From contig RFIU01000153.1 of NCBI GenBank assembly GCA_003695555.1, forward strand, positions 1 through 7,115: 7,115 nucleotides of DNA, written 5' to 3'. Below the pieces are notes generated by a model that saw nothing but the letters and a program-made list of their open reading frames with translations, was not told the DNA's origin and did not search any database. Of the stretch, positions 1 through 5,915 are shown in pieces (position 1 is the stretch's first letter; every line of letters begins with the position of its first letter). The stretch is from Alphaproteobacteria bacterium. GTDB lineage: Bacteria; Pseudomonadota; Alphaproteobacteria; Sphingomonadales; Rhodothalassiaceae. Both the position numbers and the translations under genes were made by a program.

Positions 1-945
1 AAGGGGCAGTTCCTCGATCTCGTGGACGGCGCGGGTCAGGTCCTCGAACTGGGCCTGGGTCAGGCGGCCACGGCGCATTTCCTCCGACTTGATGCCGGCG
101 CGCTCCGAAACGATGCGCGCGGCAAGCTGGTCTGCGGACATCTCGAGCGAAAAGAAGGCGACCGGACACCCGCGCGAGCGCGCCATGTCGTGACCGGCAA
201 CGAGATCGTCATGCCAGCGCTTGGCTGCCGCATAGGCGATATTGGTAGCGAGCGCCGTCTTTCCCATCGCCGGTCTGCCGGCAAGAATGACGAGGTCGGT
301 CTTGTGCAGGCCGCCGATCTTCTCGTTCAGGCTTTTCAGGCCGGTAGTGATGCCGGATATACGGTCGGGATCCCGATAGGCGGCTTCCGCGGATGCCAGG
401 GCTTCGTGCAGCGCATGACGGAACGATTTGGCCCCGCCATCCGCGCTGCCCGTCTGGGCGAGGTCGAACAGCCGCGATTCGGCTTCTTCGAGCTGTTCGG
501 CACCGCTGTGGTCGATATCCGCTTCATAGGCGGTCAGCACCATGTCCTCACCGATACGGATGAGTTCGCGCCGGAGGGCGAGATCGCGAATCGTCCGGCC
601 GTAATCATGGGCATCGACGATCGTCGCTGCGCTGGTGGCAAGACGCCCGAGATAGGCCCCGCCGCCGACATCGGCAAGCGCTTCGTCGGAATCGAAGAAG
701 GGCTTCAGCTTGATCGGCGTGGCCCGCTGATCCCGGTCGATCAGCCTCAAGATCGCCTCGTAGATGCGGCCATGGACGGGTTCGAAGAAGTGCCGCGGCT
801 CCAGGTATTCCCGGACCCTTTCCGCCACCTCATTGTCGATCAGCATGGCGCCGAGCAGGGCCTGTTCGACTTCCAGATTGTGGGGAAGTTCACGGTATTC
901 CCAATCGTTGCGACCCTTCGGCATTACGAGCACGTCATCGGTCAT
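1..945 (-). CDS. dnaB: Replicative DNA helicase DnaB (partial, C-terminus missing)
   Basis: This is the hexameric 5'-3' helicase that unwinds DNA at the replication fork and recruits primase. The first 315 residues are visible, and the frame is still open at the window edge, so the rest of the RecA-like ATPase domain lies outside. The N-terminal domain covers roughly residues 18-165 and opens with the family-typical PHNLEVEQALLGAML. It is followed by a linker and the ATPase core: GITTGLKSLNEKIGGL at 198-213, Walker A GRPAMGKT at 223-230, and FFSLEMS at 264-270, which carries the catalytic glutamate. The stretch between Walker A and FFSLEM is longer than in E. coli DnaB, as I recall for alphaproteobacterial homologues. 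The ATG at 945 is preceded by a GGAAGGA ribosome binding site 11 bases upstream, and the protein begins at the expected point of the family. The gene is divergent from the oxidase subunit gene, with a DnaA-box palindrome between them. Family assignment is very secure. Confidence 0.97.
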   Translation of the reverse strand, partial: MTDDVLVMPKGRNDWEYRELPHNLEVEQALLGAMLIDNEVAERVREYLEPRHFFEPVHGRIYEAILRLIDRDQRATPIKLKPFFDSDEALADVGGGAYLGRLATSAATIVDAHDYGRTIRDLALRRELIRIGEDMVLTAYEADIDHSGAEQLEEAESRLFDLAQTGSADGGAKSFRHALHEALASAEAAYRDPDRISGITTGLKSLNEKIGGLHKTDLVILAGRPAMGKTALATNIAYAAAKRWHDDLVAGHDMARSRGCPVAFFSLEMSADQLAARIVSERAGIKSEEMRRGRLTQAQFEDLTRAVHEIEELPL

Positions 946-1125
946 CCGTCTGCCGGTCCTTCCCGCTTCCGTTCATCACCTGTTGAAACCGTCGATGCGG
1001 TCATCTTCTCCGTCCGCCCTCCGTGCCATCGAAAGGAAGGGCCGCACCTCATACCGTTTATCACTTCCGACCACATGGGGCGAGGGAGCGAATCGTTCGG
1101 ATCCCGTCCGCTGCCGTCTTCTCCC

Positions 1126-1155
1126 CGCTGAATTATCCACATGTGGATAACAGCG
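1126..1155. promoter_or_regulatory. Palindromic pair of DnaA boxes
   Basis: Positions 1133-1150 read TTATCCACATGTGGATAA, a perfect palindrome. Each half is TTATCCACA, which equals the canonical high-affinity DnaA box (TTATNCACA), so the two boxes abut head to head with no spacer. The symmetry continues outward as CGCTG (1126-1130) and CAGCG (1151-1155), with two extra A residues on the left side only, giving 14 paired positions per arm. No T-run follows on either strand, so a terminator is unlikely. The site lies 181 bases upstream of the dnaB start and 155 bases upstream of the oxidase gene start. A role in binding DnaA, to regulate dnaB or the divergent gene or to titrate DnaA, is inferred. 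Another dyad-binding regulator could instead own it. Confidence 0.6.
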
Positions 1156-1223
1156 TGAAAAACTTCTCGTGCCGCATCCAGCCGGAAACGCTGGCCCCAC
1201 CACCGGCGAGGACAGCCGGGGGC

Positions 1224-1252
1224 TTGCGATCACTGATGGCTTTTCCTAGAAG
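1224..1252 (+). promoter_or_regulatory. Candidate promoter of the oxidase subunit IV gene
   Basis: TTGCGA at 1224-1229 and TAGAAG at 1247-1252 are separated by 17 bases. Each matches four of six bases of the sigma-70 hexamers TTGACA and TATAAT. Transcription would start near 1259, leaving a leader of about 45 bases to the GTG start at 1305. This is a pattern match only. Confidence 0.35.
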
Positions 1253-1304
1253 GCCGGCGACGATCTCGCTCATCCATCCATCATTGCCAAGAGGAGAAGG
1301 ACGC

Positions 1305-1415
1305 GTGGACATTCGTGACAAGCAGGCGACCTACCAGGGTTTTCTGAAAGCCAGCATCTGGCTTTCCGGCCTGACGATCGCGGCGCTAGGGCTGATGGCT
1401 TTCTTCCTGCTCTAA
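1305..1415 (+). CDS. aa3-type cytochrome c oxidase subunit IV (small membrane subunit)
   Basis: The 36-residue product starts with GTG and reads MDIRDKQATYQGFLKASIWL, followed by a hydrophobic stretch to the end (residues about 18-36, rich in L, A, F and G) forming one transmembrane helix. A short polar head with a TYQGFLK-like element before a single helix is the layout of the bacterial aa3-type cytochrome oxidase subunit IV family (the Paracoccus CtaH type). That subunit packs against the catalytic subunits in the inner membrane and has no known catalytic role. It is slightly shorter than typical members of about 40-50 residues. The GTG start is chosen because a strong AGGAGAAGG ribosome binding site lies 4 bases upstream and no ATG fits. 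The gene stands alone: no other oxidase genes lie next to it. Family assignment rests on pattern and size, so some doubt remains. Confidence 0.75.
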   Translation: MDIRDKQATYQGFLKASIWLSGLTIAALGLMAFFLL

Positions 1416-1429
1416 CTTATTCTGCTCCA

Positions 1430-1443
1430 GGAGAATTTTCTCC
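1430..1443. terminator. Small symmetric hairpin between convergent genes
   Basis: GGAGAATTTTCTCC is a perfect inverted repeat lying 15 bases after the oxidase gene stop and 40 bases before the crotonase gene stop. It would form a 5-bp stem with a 4-base loop on either strand. It sits where a bidirectional terminator is expected, but the stem is short and no T-run follows it, so intrinsic termination is uncertain. Confidence 0.25.
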
Positions 1444-1454
1444 ATGAGATTGCA

Positions 1455-1478
1455 GAGCAACGGCCCCAAACCTTGCTC
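1455..1478 (-). terminator. Weak stem-loop downstream of the crotonase gene
   Basis: GAGCAA (1455-1460) and TTGCTC (1473-1478) can pair around a 12-base loop, just 3' of the minus-strand crotonase stop. The 6-bp stem has a large loop and no clear T-run, so this is at best a weak terminator or part of a larger fold with the hairpin at 1430-1443. Confidence 0.15.
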
Positions 1479-1482
1479 GCTC

Positions 1483-2271
1483 TCATTTCCCTCGAAAACG
1501 AGCCGGCCGTTTCTGCAGAAAGGCGGAGACGCCTTCGAGGAAGTCGCTCGTGCGACCCATCAGCCCCTGAATGACGGCTTCATGCTCCAGCTGAGCGGGC
1601 AGGTCCGAATCGAGACTCTGGCGGAGCAGGGTGCGAATGCCCGCCAGCGCGCGCGTCGGTCCTTCGGCGAGCTCGCCGGCAAAGGCGCGCGCGCGGGTCA
1701 TCAGCTCCTGATCAGCGACCACCTCGTGGACCAGCCCCCATTCCCATGCCCGCTCGGCTTCCAGACGTTCCCCCAGCATCATCAGCCGGCGCGCCCGCTG
1801 CGGCCCGACGAGGCGGGGAAGAAACCAGGTCGAGCCGGCATCGGGGACCAGACCGATATTGATGAATGCCTGCAGGAAGTAGGCGGATCTTGATGCAATG
1901 ATGAAGTCGCAGGCGAGCGCCAGACTCATCCCCGCTCCCGCCGCAGCACCATTGACCGCCGCAACGACGGGAAAGGGCAGTGAGACGAGTCGCTCGATCA
2001 CCGGCGCATAGCGTTCGCGCAGTGTGGTCGCGAGATCGATCGGTCCACCGGCAGGATTTTCCGCCAGATCCGCACCGGAAGAAAATCCACGGCCCGCCCC
2101 CGTCAGGATCAGGGCGCGCACACCCGCATCCGGATCCGCCGCCAGATCCAGTTCGCCTTTCAGAGCGGCGAGCATCTTGGAGGACAGCGCATTCAGACGA
2201 TCCGGCCTGTTAAAGGTAAGGATCAGGCAGTCTCCATCTCGCTCATGACGCACCGGAGGTGTCTCGGACAT
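1483..2271 (-). CDS. Enoyl-CoA hydratase/isomerase (crotonase) family protein, PaaG-like
   Basis: This complete 262-residue protein has the length of a single-domain crotonase acting on acyl-CoA thioesters in the cytoplasm. The family signatures are in order: FNRPDRLNALS (20-30), the oxyanion-hole segment GAGRGFSSGADL (58-69), NGAAAGAGMSLALACDFIIAS (108-128), and INIGLVPDAGSTWFLPRLVG (137-156). The two catalytic glutamates of true enoyl-CoA hydratases (Glu144 and Glu164 of the rat enzyme) align with Ser116 and Phe136 here, whereas an aspartate (Asp144) sits in VPDAGST. That is the pattern of PaaG-type isomerases, which isomerise 1,2-epoxyphenylacetyl-CoA or shift enoyl-CoA double bonds. No other phenylacetate genes are nearby, so the physiological substrate is unknown. 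The ATG at 2271 has an AGGAAGGG ribosome binding site 6 bases upstream. It is probably a single-gene unit. Family is certain, exact reaction is inference. Confidence 0.92.
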   Translation of the reverse strand: MSETPPVRHERDGDCLILTFNRPDRLNALSSKMLAALKGELDLAADPDAGVRALILTGAGRGFSSGADLAENPAGGPIDLATTLRERYAPVIERLVSLPFPVVAAVNGAAAGAGMSLALACDFIIASRSAYFLQAFINIGLVPDAGSTWFLPRLVGPQRARRLMMLGERLEAERAWEWGLVHEVVADQELMTRARAFAGELAEGPTRALAGIRTLLRQSLDSDLPAQLEHEAVIQGLMGRTSDFLEGVSAFLQKRPARFRGK

Positions 2272-2360
2272 TGCGTTCCCTTCCTGCCCTTGTTCTTTGC
2301 CGCATCTCCTGCGACCGGGATACCACGATCGGCAAGACTAGCGACAGGCGCAGAGCAGGA

Positions 2361-2391
2361 AAAGCGGCCGTTTTGAAGGGGGCGAAACGGC
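2361..2391 (-). terminator. Candidate Rho-independent terminator of the TPR/TonB gene
   Basis: Read on the minus strand, GCCGTTTCG and CAAAACGGC form a 9-bp stem (one G-T pair) around a 7-base loop, with arms at 2383-2391 and 2367-2375. The stem is followed by CGCTTTTCC, a short T-run. It begins 37 bases after the stop codon of the minus-strand TPR/TonB gene, a suitable place for its terminator and for separating it from the crotonase gene. The T-run is only four bases long. Confidence 0.45.
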
Positions 2392-2427
2392 AGATACCGG
2401 CTCAGGAGCGAAGATGGCCAAGAATCG

Positions 2428-3960
2428 TCAGTCCTTTCCTTGCCCACTTCTTTCCTCATCGTCTGGAACACGGGCAGTGGCGGCAAGATAGCCGGCATTG
2501 AGCAGGTCATGACCGAGCAGATCGAAGGAACGGATAAGTATGTTCTGTTCTCGCTGTTGCAGGTGAGAGCCAGTGGCACGGGTGCTTGCCTGTGAAACGA
2601 CCGTCAGTCGCAACATTTGAGGAAGGCAATCGTCCTGCGCGAGTGATCTGGGCGGCAGATAGCGATAATGAGCGGCGACCTTGACGGCATTTTCGGCCCA
2701 TCGTTTCGAGCCGTCATAGCGGACCATCTGTACATCATGCGCTGATCCGTCGGATGCGACGCACAGGCTGATCTCCACCCAGCTTCCGGACAGTTGGGAA
2801 GTGAAGTCTTTGGCCGAAAAACCTTGGGAAGTGCGCAGGCCGAGATCGTTCAAGGCAAAAGCTCCATTGCTGATCGTCATGCTGCCGGCGCCGGAAGATG
2901 GGGCGGCAAAGCGGCGTCGGGGCTGTCCCTCCGTCCGGCCGGATGCATAGGCCTCGGGAGTGTATACGATGGTGCGCACCGGACGATCGGTCAGGTTCTC
3001 TCCGATCTTCGCCGCTTCTTGCGAGAGGGCCTTCGCCTCATCGGCCCGTCCCATTATGTTGAGCAGGCGAGCCTTGGTGACCATGGCAGCCGCCAGCATC
3101 ACGTCTCGGCTTTTTCCGTATTTGTCATCAAGCTCGCGTAGCCGCGCGATGATTCCATCGATTTTGTGGATGGCTTTTTCAGTATAACCGAGCGCCGCGT
3201 TTGCAACCGCTATGGCGAGCTCGGCCTTCATCGCGATCGGATTGTCCCGGCCCAGGCGTTTGCGACTGTCACGAACGATCTGTTGCAGCCGCCGTTTCGA
3301 CGATCGTATGTAGTCCGCCTTGCTATCGCTGTAACCCTTTTCCATCTCCGCCTGCGCCGAGCGAGAGCGGGCGACCAGAACCAGTGGATGATCGGCAGGC
3401 AGCACACGACGCAGCTCATGCTCGGCCGAGAGAAGATTGCGGAGTCGACCGATCCAGTCCCCTTGCGCCTCGGCGACGCGGGCCAGGGCATGATGAAGCT
3501 CAGCGCGGGCAACCGAACCAGCGAGCGGCTCGTCGGTTTCGGGAAGATTTTTCAGCGCATCGATCAGAAAATCGCGGGACATTTCAAGATCGCCGGCCGA
3601 AAATAGATCTCGTCCCACTTCGATAGCCAACCGCGTTTCGACCACCGGATCTCTTTTCCCGGCAGGGTTTTCGCTGCGATACGCCTCATAGCGAAGGAAA
3701 TGTTGTTGGAAATTGCGGGGGTAGACCGGAACCTGAAGCGGACCTTCCGTTTGTGGCCTTTCCCCTTTGCCGGATTCTGCGTCCGTGTGTTGTGATGATT
3801 GCGGCAATGCAGACGCGGCCAGGGAAGCTGTCACCGTCAAAAGAGCAACCATCGCACCGCCAAGAGCAGAGAGAATGTGGGAAGGGTACCGTCTGCGGAC
3901 ATGATGACGACGGATGAGAAGCTGGTGATGGTGGATGCGCGAGATCATTGCCCCTCTCAT
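2428..3960 (-). CDS. TPR-repeat protein with C-terminal TonB-like domain, exported or membrane-anchored
   Basis: This 510-residue protein has no specific name I can give. Residues about 1-27 are rich in R and H, then 28-51 form a hydrophobic signal or anchor segment ending in ASLAASA, so the bulk should lie in the periplasm. Residues about 105-322 are helical, with TPR-like repeats (around 117-139, 155-194, 248-277 and 296-319). After a low-complexity linker, residues 393-457 (GSWVEISLCVASDG, then a WAENAVKVAAHYRYLPP segment) resemble the TonB C-terminal domain. Cysteines at 400 and 445 could form a disulfide. No ExbB/ExbD genes are adjacent, so a role as true energy transducer is unproven; envelope scaffolding is an alternative. 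Starts are ambiguous: TTG 3969, ATG 3960, or ATG 3948, which has GAGAGG just upstream. The last ~40 residues, after ATGSHLQQRE, look like an extension beyond the domain. Confidence 0.8.
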   Translation of the reverse strand: MRGAMISRIHHHQLLIRRHHVRRRYPSHILSALGGAMVALLTVTASLAASALPQSSQHTDAESGKGERPQTEGPLQVPVYPRNFQQHFLRYEAYRSENPAGKRDPVVETRLAIEVGRDLFSAGDLEMSRDFLIDALKNLPETDEPLAGSVARAELHHALARVAEAQGDWIGRLRNLLSAEHELRRVLPADHPLVLVARSRSAQAEMEKGYSDSKADYIRSSKRRLQQIVRDSRKRLGRDNPIAMKAELAIAVANAALGYTEKAIHKIDGIIARLRELDDKYGKSRDVMLAAAMVTKARLLNIMGRADEAKALSQEAAKIGENLTDRPVRTIVYTPEAYASGRTEGQPRRRFAAPSSGAGSMTISNGAFALNDLGLRTSQGFSAKDFTSQLSGSWVEISLCVASDGSAHDVQMVRYDGSKRWAENAVKVAAHYRYLPPRSLAQDDCLPQMLRLTVVSQASTRATGSHLQQREQNILIRSFDLLGHDLLNAGYLAATARVPDDEERSGQGKD

Positions 3961-4022
3961 GCTCGGCAAAGTTCAAGAAAAGTCGCTGGCGTCAGCATTA
4001 GAGCTTGCCACCTGAAGAATTC

Positions 4023-4051
4023 AGTCTAGGCAGCTTACGAGTCATACACAA
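4023..4051 (-). promoter_or_regulatory. Candidate promoter of the TPR/TonB gene with an internal GANTC site
   Basis: On the minus strand, TTGTGT (4046-4051) and TAGACT (4023-4028) are separated by 17 bases. They match three of six and four of six bases of the sigma-70 hexamers. Transcription would start near 4016, about 55 bases before the ATG at 3960. The spacer contains GAGTC (4039-4043), a GANTC sequence of the kind methylated by CcrM in alphaproteobacteria, and a second GANTC (GAATC) lies upstream at 4084-4088. Methylation-dependent control is a possibility only. Confidence 0.35.
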
Positions 4052-4101
4052 GCATGAAGAGAGAAGGATCACGGGATTGTGAAGAATCGTGAGCACTGCC
4101 G

Positions 4102-4140
4102 GATGCGCTCAATCCGAGTAATTGGGCTACCGTTTCGGCG
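4102..4140. repeat. Decayed duplicate of the helicase gene's 3' end
   Basis: These 39 bases match positions 4172-4210 at 31 of 39 positions without gaps, at an offset of exactly 70 bases. The 4172-4210 copy is the last ten codons and stop of the DEAD-box helicase gene plus seven downstream bases. In this outer copy the same frame reads PKR, stop, PNYSD, stop, so it is not coding. The two best-conserved blocks are TGCGCTCAATCCGA (14 identical bases) and CGTTTCGGC (9 identical). It is most simply a remnant of a tandem duplication or recombination at the gene's end. Confidence 0.6.
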
Positions 4141-4171
4141 CATGTATGCCATGCCGTCACGCACCGGAGGT

Positions 4172-4210
4172 GCTGCGCTCAATCCGATTTCTTGGGCCGT
4201 CGTTTCGGCC
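4172..4210. repeat. Functional copy of the 39-base direct repeat (helicase gene 3' end)
   Basis: This is the partner of the repeat at 4102-4140. It encodes the C-terminal RPKRRPKKSD and the TGA stop (4179-4181) of the minus-strand helicase. The 31 bases between the copies include GCACC-TCC-GGTGC, a 5-bp hairpin just after the stop that lacks a T-run. Confidence 0.6.
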
Positions 4211-5891
4211 GTGCGGGCCGCTGGAGAAAGGCCGGGATCGGGGATGTCTCGCCGAGTTTTGCCGGTTTCGTGTCCTTCTCGTCATGACGTGGTTCTTCAT
4301 CGCGATGCGACTGTCGCGACGTCGCACCGCCACGCTCACGACGTCCCCGGTTGCCCCTTCCCTCCCGCGAGCGGGGGGCAGCTGATCGTTCTTGTCGTCC
4401 TGGCCGGTCCTCGCGCCGTTCGTTGAGATTCTCCTCGCGCGATGACGAGGCCGTTGCCGCCTGTTCGCGCTCGGATGACCCCGTCTCCGGCCGACGTTCC
4501 CGCCGGCGGCGGCCTCCTCGGCGGCGGCGGCGGCGGGGTCGTTCGTCTTCCCTTTGTTCGCTGTCGGCGACGCTTTCTTTCAAGGCTTCACCGGGCGGGG
4601 CATCGGATGCGGCCGCCTGATCGGTCGCCGGCGGCTCGGCGCCTTTCTCATGACGAGGAACGCTGCGCTCGGACTTTTGACGACGCCTTGTGCCTCCTTC
4701 CCGCCCTCGACGCACGCGGCCGCTGCCGGTCTGCGAACTTTCGCCATCTTCACGGTCGAGGGTACGAGCCGGCAGACCGTCAAGCGTGCGTTCTTCGAGA
4801 TGTTTTCCGATCAGTTCCTCGATCTGGGCGACATAGCGGGCGTCTTCCGGGGTGGCGAGGGTGATCGCGGTTCCTTTCCGACCGGCACGGCCAGTGCGAC
4901 CGATGCGATGGACATAGTCCTCAGAGTTCTGGGGCACGTCGAAATTGAAGACATGGCTGACGCTGGATATGTCAAGACCGCGCGCCGCGACGTCGGAGGC
5001 GACGAGAATCTTGATCTCGCCGTCGCGAAATGCCTGCAGGGTCGCCATGCGGTCGGGCTGGCTCATGTCGCCATGCAGCTGCCCGACCGGAAAATGTGCC
5101 CGTTTCAGGCTCAGATAGACGGTACGCACATCGACCTTTCGATTGCAGAAGACGATCGCATTATCGACGTCTTCGCTTTCCAGCAAGCGCCGCAGAGCCT
5201 TGGTCTTGTCGCGTTCGCTGACGACGAGGATCGACTGCTCGACCGTCTCGGCCGTAGAGGACGGTGGTGCCACCTCGACCAGCTTGGGATCGTCGAGAAA
5301 ACGATCGGTCAGTCGCTTGATTTCCGGCGAAAGGGTGGCCGAGAAGAACAGCGTCTGATGACGTTGCGGCATCAGGCTGCAGATCCGTTCGACGTCGGGG
5401 ATGAAACCCATGTCGAGCATTCGGTCGCATTCGTCCACGACGAGAATCTGGACGCCGGTCAGCAGCAGCTTGCCTCGCTCGAAATGGTCAAGCAGGCGTC
5501 CGGGAGTGGCGATCAGCACGTCAACCCCGCGTGAGAGCTTGGCTTCCTGATCGGCAAAAGAGACGCCGCCAATCAACAGAGCCATCGACAGTTTGTGGTT
5601 CTTGCCATAGCGCTCAAAATTCTCCGCCACTTGAGCGGCGAGTTCGCGAGTCGGTTCCAGGATCAGCGAGCGCGGCATCCGGGCCCGTGCCCGGCCGCTT
5701 GAGAGAATATCGATCATCGGCAGGACGAAGGCGGCCGTCTTGCCGGTACCGGTCTGGGCGATGCCGATCAGGTCACGTCCCTGAAGAATGCTGGGGATCG
5801 CCTGACGCTGGATCGGGGTCGGCTCCTCATAGCCGAGTTCGCGCACGGCATCGAGCAGGGGATCGGACAGACCGAGGTGTTCGAAGCTCAT
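4179..5891 (-). CDS. DEAD-box ATP-dependent RNA helicase (RhlE-like) with arginine-rich tail
   Basis: This complete 570-residue RNA helicase likely remodels rRNA, ribosome assembly intermediates or mRNA in the cytoplasm. Core motifs are in order: Q motif GYEEPTPIQ (20-28), motif I AQTGTGKT (45-52), Ia PTRELAAQ (80-87), GG (108-109), TPGRLLD (129-135), motif II DECD (153-156), motif III SAT (184-186), VFCN (247-250), motif V DVAARGLDI (300-308), and motif VI HRIGRTGRAGRKG (328-340). Motif II is DECD where nearly all bacterial members have DEAD; the acidic residues needed for ATP hydrolysis remain. Residues from about 375 form a long disordered tail with R runs (452-467) and RG-rich stretches, a likely RNA-binding region. 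The end, IPAFLQRPARPKRRPKK, resembles the AFLLRP-type tail ending I recall from alphaproteobacterial RhlE-like proteins. The ATG at 5891 has an AGGA ribosome binding site 6 bases upstream. It lies 125 bases downstream of rsmA on the same strand. Confidence 0.95.
   Translation of the reverse strand: MSFEHLGLSDPLLDAVRELGYEEPTPIQRQAIPSILQGRDLIGIAQTGTGKTAAFVLPMIDILSSGRARARMPRSLILEPTRELAAQVAENFERYGKNHKLSMALLIGGVSFADQEAKLSRGVDVLIATPGRLLDHFERGKLLLTGVQILVVDECDRMLDMGFIPDVERICSLMPQRHQTLFFSATLSPEIKRLTDRFLDDPKLVEVAPPSSTAETVEQSILVVSERDKTKALRRLLESEDVDNAIVFCNRKVDVRTVYLSLKRAHFPVGQLHGDMSQPDRMATLQAFRDGEIKILVASDVAARGLDISSVSHVFNFDVPQNSEDYVHRIGRTGRAGRKGTAITLATPEDARYVAQIEELIGKHLEERTLDGLPARTLDREDGESSQTGSGRVRRGREGGTRRRQKSERSVPRHEKGAEPPATDQAAASDAPPGEALKESVADSEQREDERPRRRRRRGGRRRRERRPETGSSEREQAATASSSREENLNERREDRPGRQERSAAPRSREGRGNRGRRERGGATSRQSHRDEEPRHDEKDTKPAKLGETSPIPAFLQRPARPKRRPKKSD
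4519..4536. repeat. Six-unit CGG triplet run in the helicase tail
   Basis: An uninterrupted (CGG)6 tract lies inside the helicase gene, where the minus strand reads successive CGC arginine codons of the R-run at residues 453-458. Because the unit is three bases, slippage would lengthen or shorten the arginine run without breaking the frame. Confidence 0.6.
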
Positions 5892-5898
5892 CGGGATC

Positions 5899-5910
5899 CT
5901 ATTTTTTCAT
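5899..5910 (-). other. Three-codon open frame (M-K-K-stop) in the helicase leader
   Basis: Immediately upstream of the helicase, the minus strand reads ATG AAA AAA TAG, and the TAG overlaps the AGGA ribosome binding site of the helicase start. It could be a leader peptide affecting initiation, or simply an A-rich translation-enhancing stretch. No good ribosome binding site precedes it. Confidence 0.2.
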
Positions 5911-5915
5911 GTCAC

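Larger units (their letters stand above)
946..1304. other. Divergent intergenic region between dnaB and the oxidase subunit IV gene
   Basis: These 359 bases carry no convincing gene. Open frames crossing them on either strand are extensions or shadows of dnaB and have no family-like sequence. The region holds the 18-bp DnaA-box palindrome near its middle, a candidate sigma-70-type promoter facing the oxidase gene, one GANTC site (GAATC at 1090-1094), and a small 5-bp stem at 1178-1194 (CCAGC/GCTGG). I could not pick out a dnaB promoter with any confidence. The dnaB leader would be read from about 1100 down to 946. Confidence 0.6.

Noticed and set aside
22..1131. Long plus-strand open frame (369 codons) opposite dnaB
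   Set aside because: It lies antisense to a clear dnaB coding frame, has no recognisable family sequence, and long antisense frames are expected from the third-position GC bias of such genes.
1126..1155. Chromosomal replication origin around the DnaA-box palindrome
   Set aside because: There is only one pair of boxes, no AT-rich unwinding region and no usual origin-linked genes such as dnaA or hemE next to it, so a regulatory or titration site is the better reading.
1126..1155. Intrinsic terminator at the DnaA-box palindrome
   Set aside because: Neither strand has a T-run after the stem, and it lies between divergent genes where no transcript should end.
2248..2261. 14-base identical match ACGCACCGGAGGTG at 2248-2261 and 4159-4172
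   Set aside because: One copy is crotonase coding sequence and the other is spacer. No similarity extends further, and one such match in 7 kb of GC-rich DNA is not surprising.
4079..4426. Plus-strand open frame starting in the spacer between the TPR/TonB and helicase genes
   Set aside because: Most of it is antisense to the helicase tail, and its product has no recognisable features beyond the shadow of arginine-rich codons.
4554..5534. Plus-strand open frame of 326 codons opposite the RNA helicase
   Set aside because: It mirrors the helicase coding frame, has no recognisable domain and no good ribosome binding site; it is a shadow.
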